Shown in pieces: positions 35,500 to 35,848 of a stretch of DNA of 35,848 nt. A program made the position numbers and the translations under genes. This stretch comes from Plakobranchus ocellatus (lineage: Eukaryota > Mollusca > Gastropoda > Plakobranchidae), in contig BLXT01007780.1 in assembly GCA_019648995.1 (NCBI GenBank), positions 52,380 through 88,227 on the forward strand, in the 5' to 3' direction. How positions within the stretch are numbered: the first letter of the stretch is position 1; the number at the start of each line of letters is the position of its first letter. The notes below the pieces were generated by a model. It saw nothing but the letters and a program-made list of their open reading frames with translations. It was not told the DNA's origin and did not search any database.

Positions 35500-35848
35500 C
35501 ATCCATGGTTAATATCAACACTTATACAAATTGCCAGTTTTATAACAATGCTCCTGCTTTTAATAACTTTTTCTAAATTTTGGGGGTGAGAATGAGTAAG
35601 TTTCTTTTCAACAAATAATTAAGGAATTTGCTTCATGTTATAAAAAAAGAGGAGGTTAATGATACATTATCTTGCTGGGATTTTCTATATAAAAAAAAAT
35701 CAGTAAAAATGTAATCGTTTCAGTTCAGAAGTGTGTCCAGTATGTTGAGAACAACAATTTCTTTCCTTTCCGTTAGAATAGAAAAGAATAGAAATAAGGG
35801 CCGGATAAGAACTTCAGAAGGGAGGGGTTCCCCCCCCCCCCCCCCCCC

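Larger units (their letters stand above)
33537..35848 (+). other. ZCWPW1 3' UTR and downstream flank
   Basis: AATAAA occurs at 33915-33920, 34045-34050 and 34270-34275, any of which could end the ZCWPW1 transcript. Beyond these the sequence is AT-rich with TG and TA microsatellites and no coding signal. It closes in a run of 19 C. Confidence 0.6.

Noticed and set aside
1..35848. tRNA, rRNA, CRISPR or operon-like structure.
   Set aside because: None seen on reading both strands; the gene structure is eukaryotic. A covariance-model scan was not possible here.

Overview
This is eukaryotic nuclear DNA from an animal. It is AT-rich, its genes are split by long introns with GT-AG borders, and it carries microsatellites and small transposon remnants. 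Two genes can be reconstructed exon by exon. Both are animal chromatin or RNA-cap genes whose protein sequences suggest an invertebrate. The base composition, an (AATC)n-tailed retroposon stub and dispersed AGATCT/TCTAGA tracts would fit a gastropod mollusc, but that placement is an inference. Nothing prokaryotic was seen. Layout: (1) 1-2202 is AT-rich sequence with no supportable gene, followed by a 495-bp pogo/Tigger-like MITE at 2205-2699. (2) 2871-6834, plus strand: three phase-compatible exons of an unrecognised gene, ending in a stop codon and an AATAAA signal. (3) 4566-11377, minus strand: a complete coding sequence for the 7SK snRNA methylphosphate capping enzyme MEPCE (Bin3 family), four coding exons, about 886 aa, with an unusual tail of about 295 aa after the methyltransferase domain. 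Its last exon lies inside an intron of the plus-strand gene, whose last exon lies inside a MEPCE intron. (4) 14830-15452: a compact divergent promoter with an NRF1-like palindrome and an RFX/X-box-like site. Candidate 5' UTR donors for MEPCE lie on the minus side. (5) 15453-33536, plus strand: a ZCWPW1 homologue (CW zinc finger plus PWWP, a dual H3K4me3/H3K36me3 reader of the meiotic PRDM9 pathway). Seventeen exons join in frame to give 1191 aa, more than half of it in one 1.9-kb last exon. (6) 33537-35848: 3' UTR and flank, ending in poly-C. The main biological point is that ZCWPW1 and MEPCE sit head to head over a short shared promoter. From memory this is also their arrangement in human (7q22.1), so the window may hold an ancient conserved bidirectional gene pair. 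The two proteins are not known to act together: MEPCE caps and stabilises 7SK snRNA and so controls P-TEFb, while ZCWPW1 reads histone marks at meiotic recombination sites. The link is therefore more likely shared regulation than a shared pathway. All identifications were made by reading translations; no database search was run.
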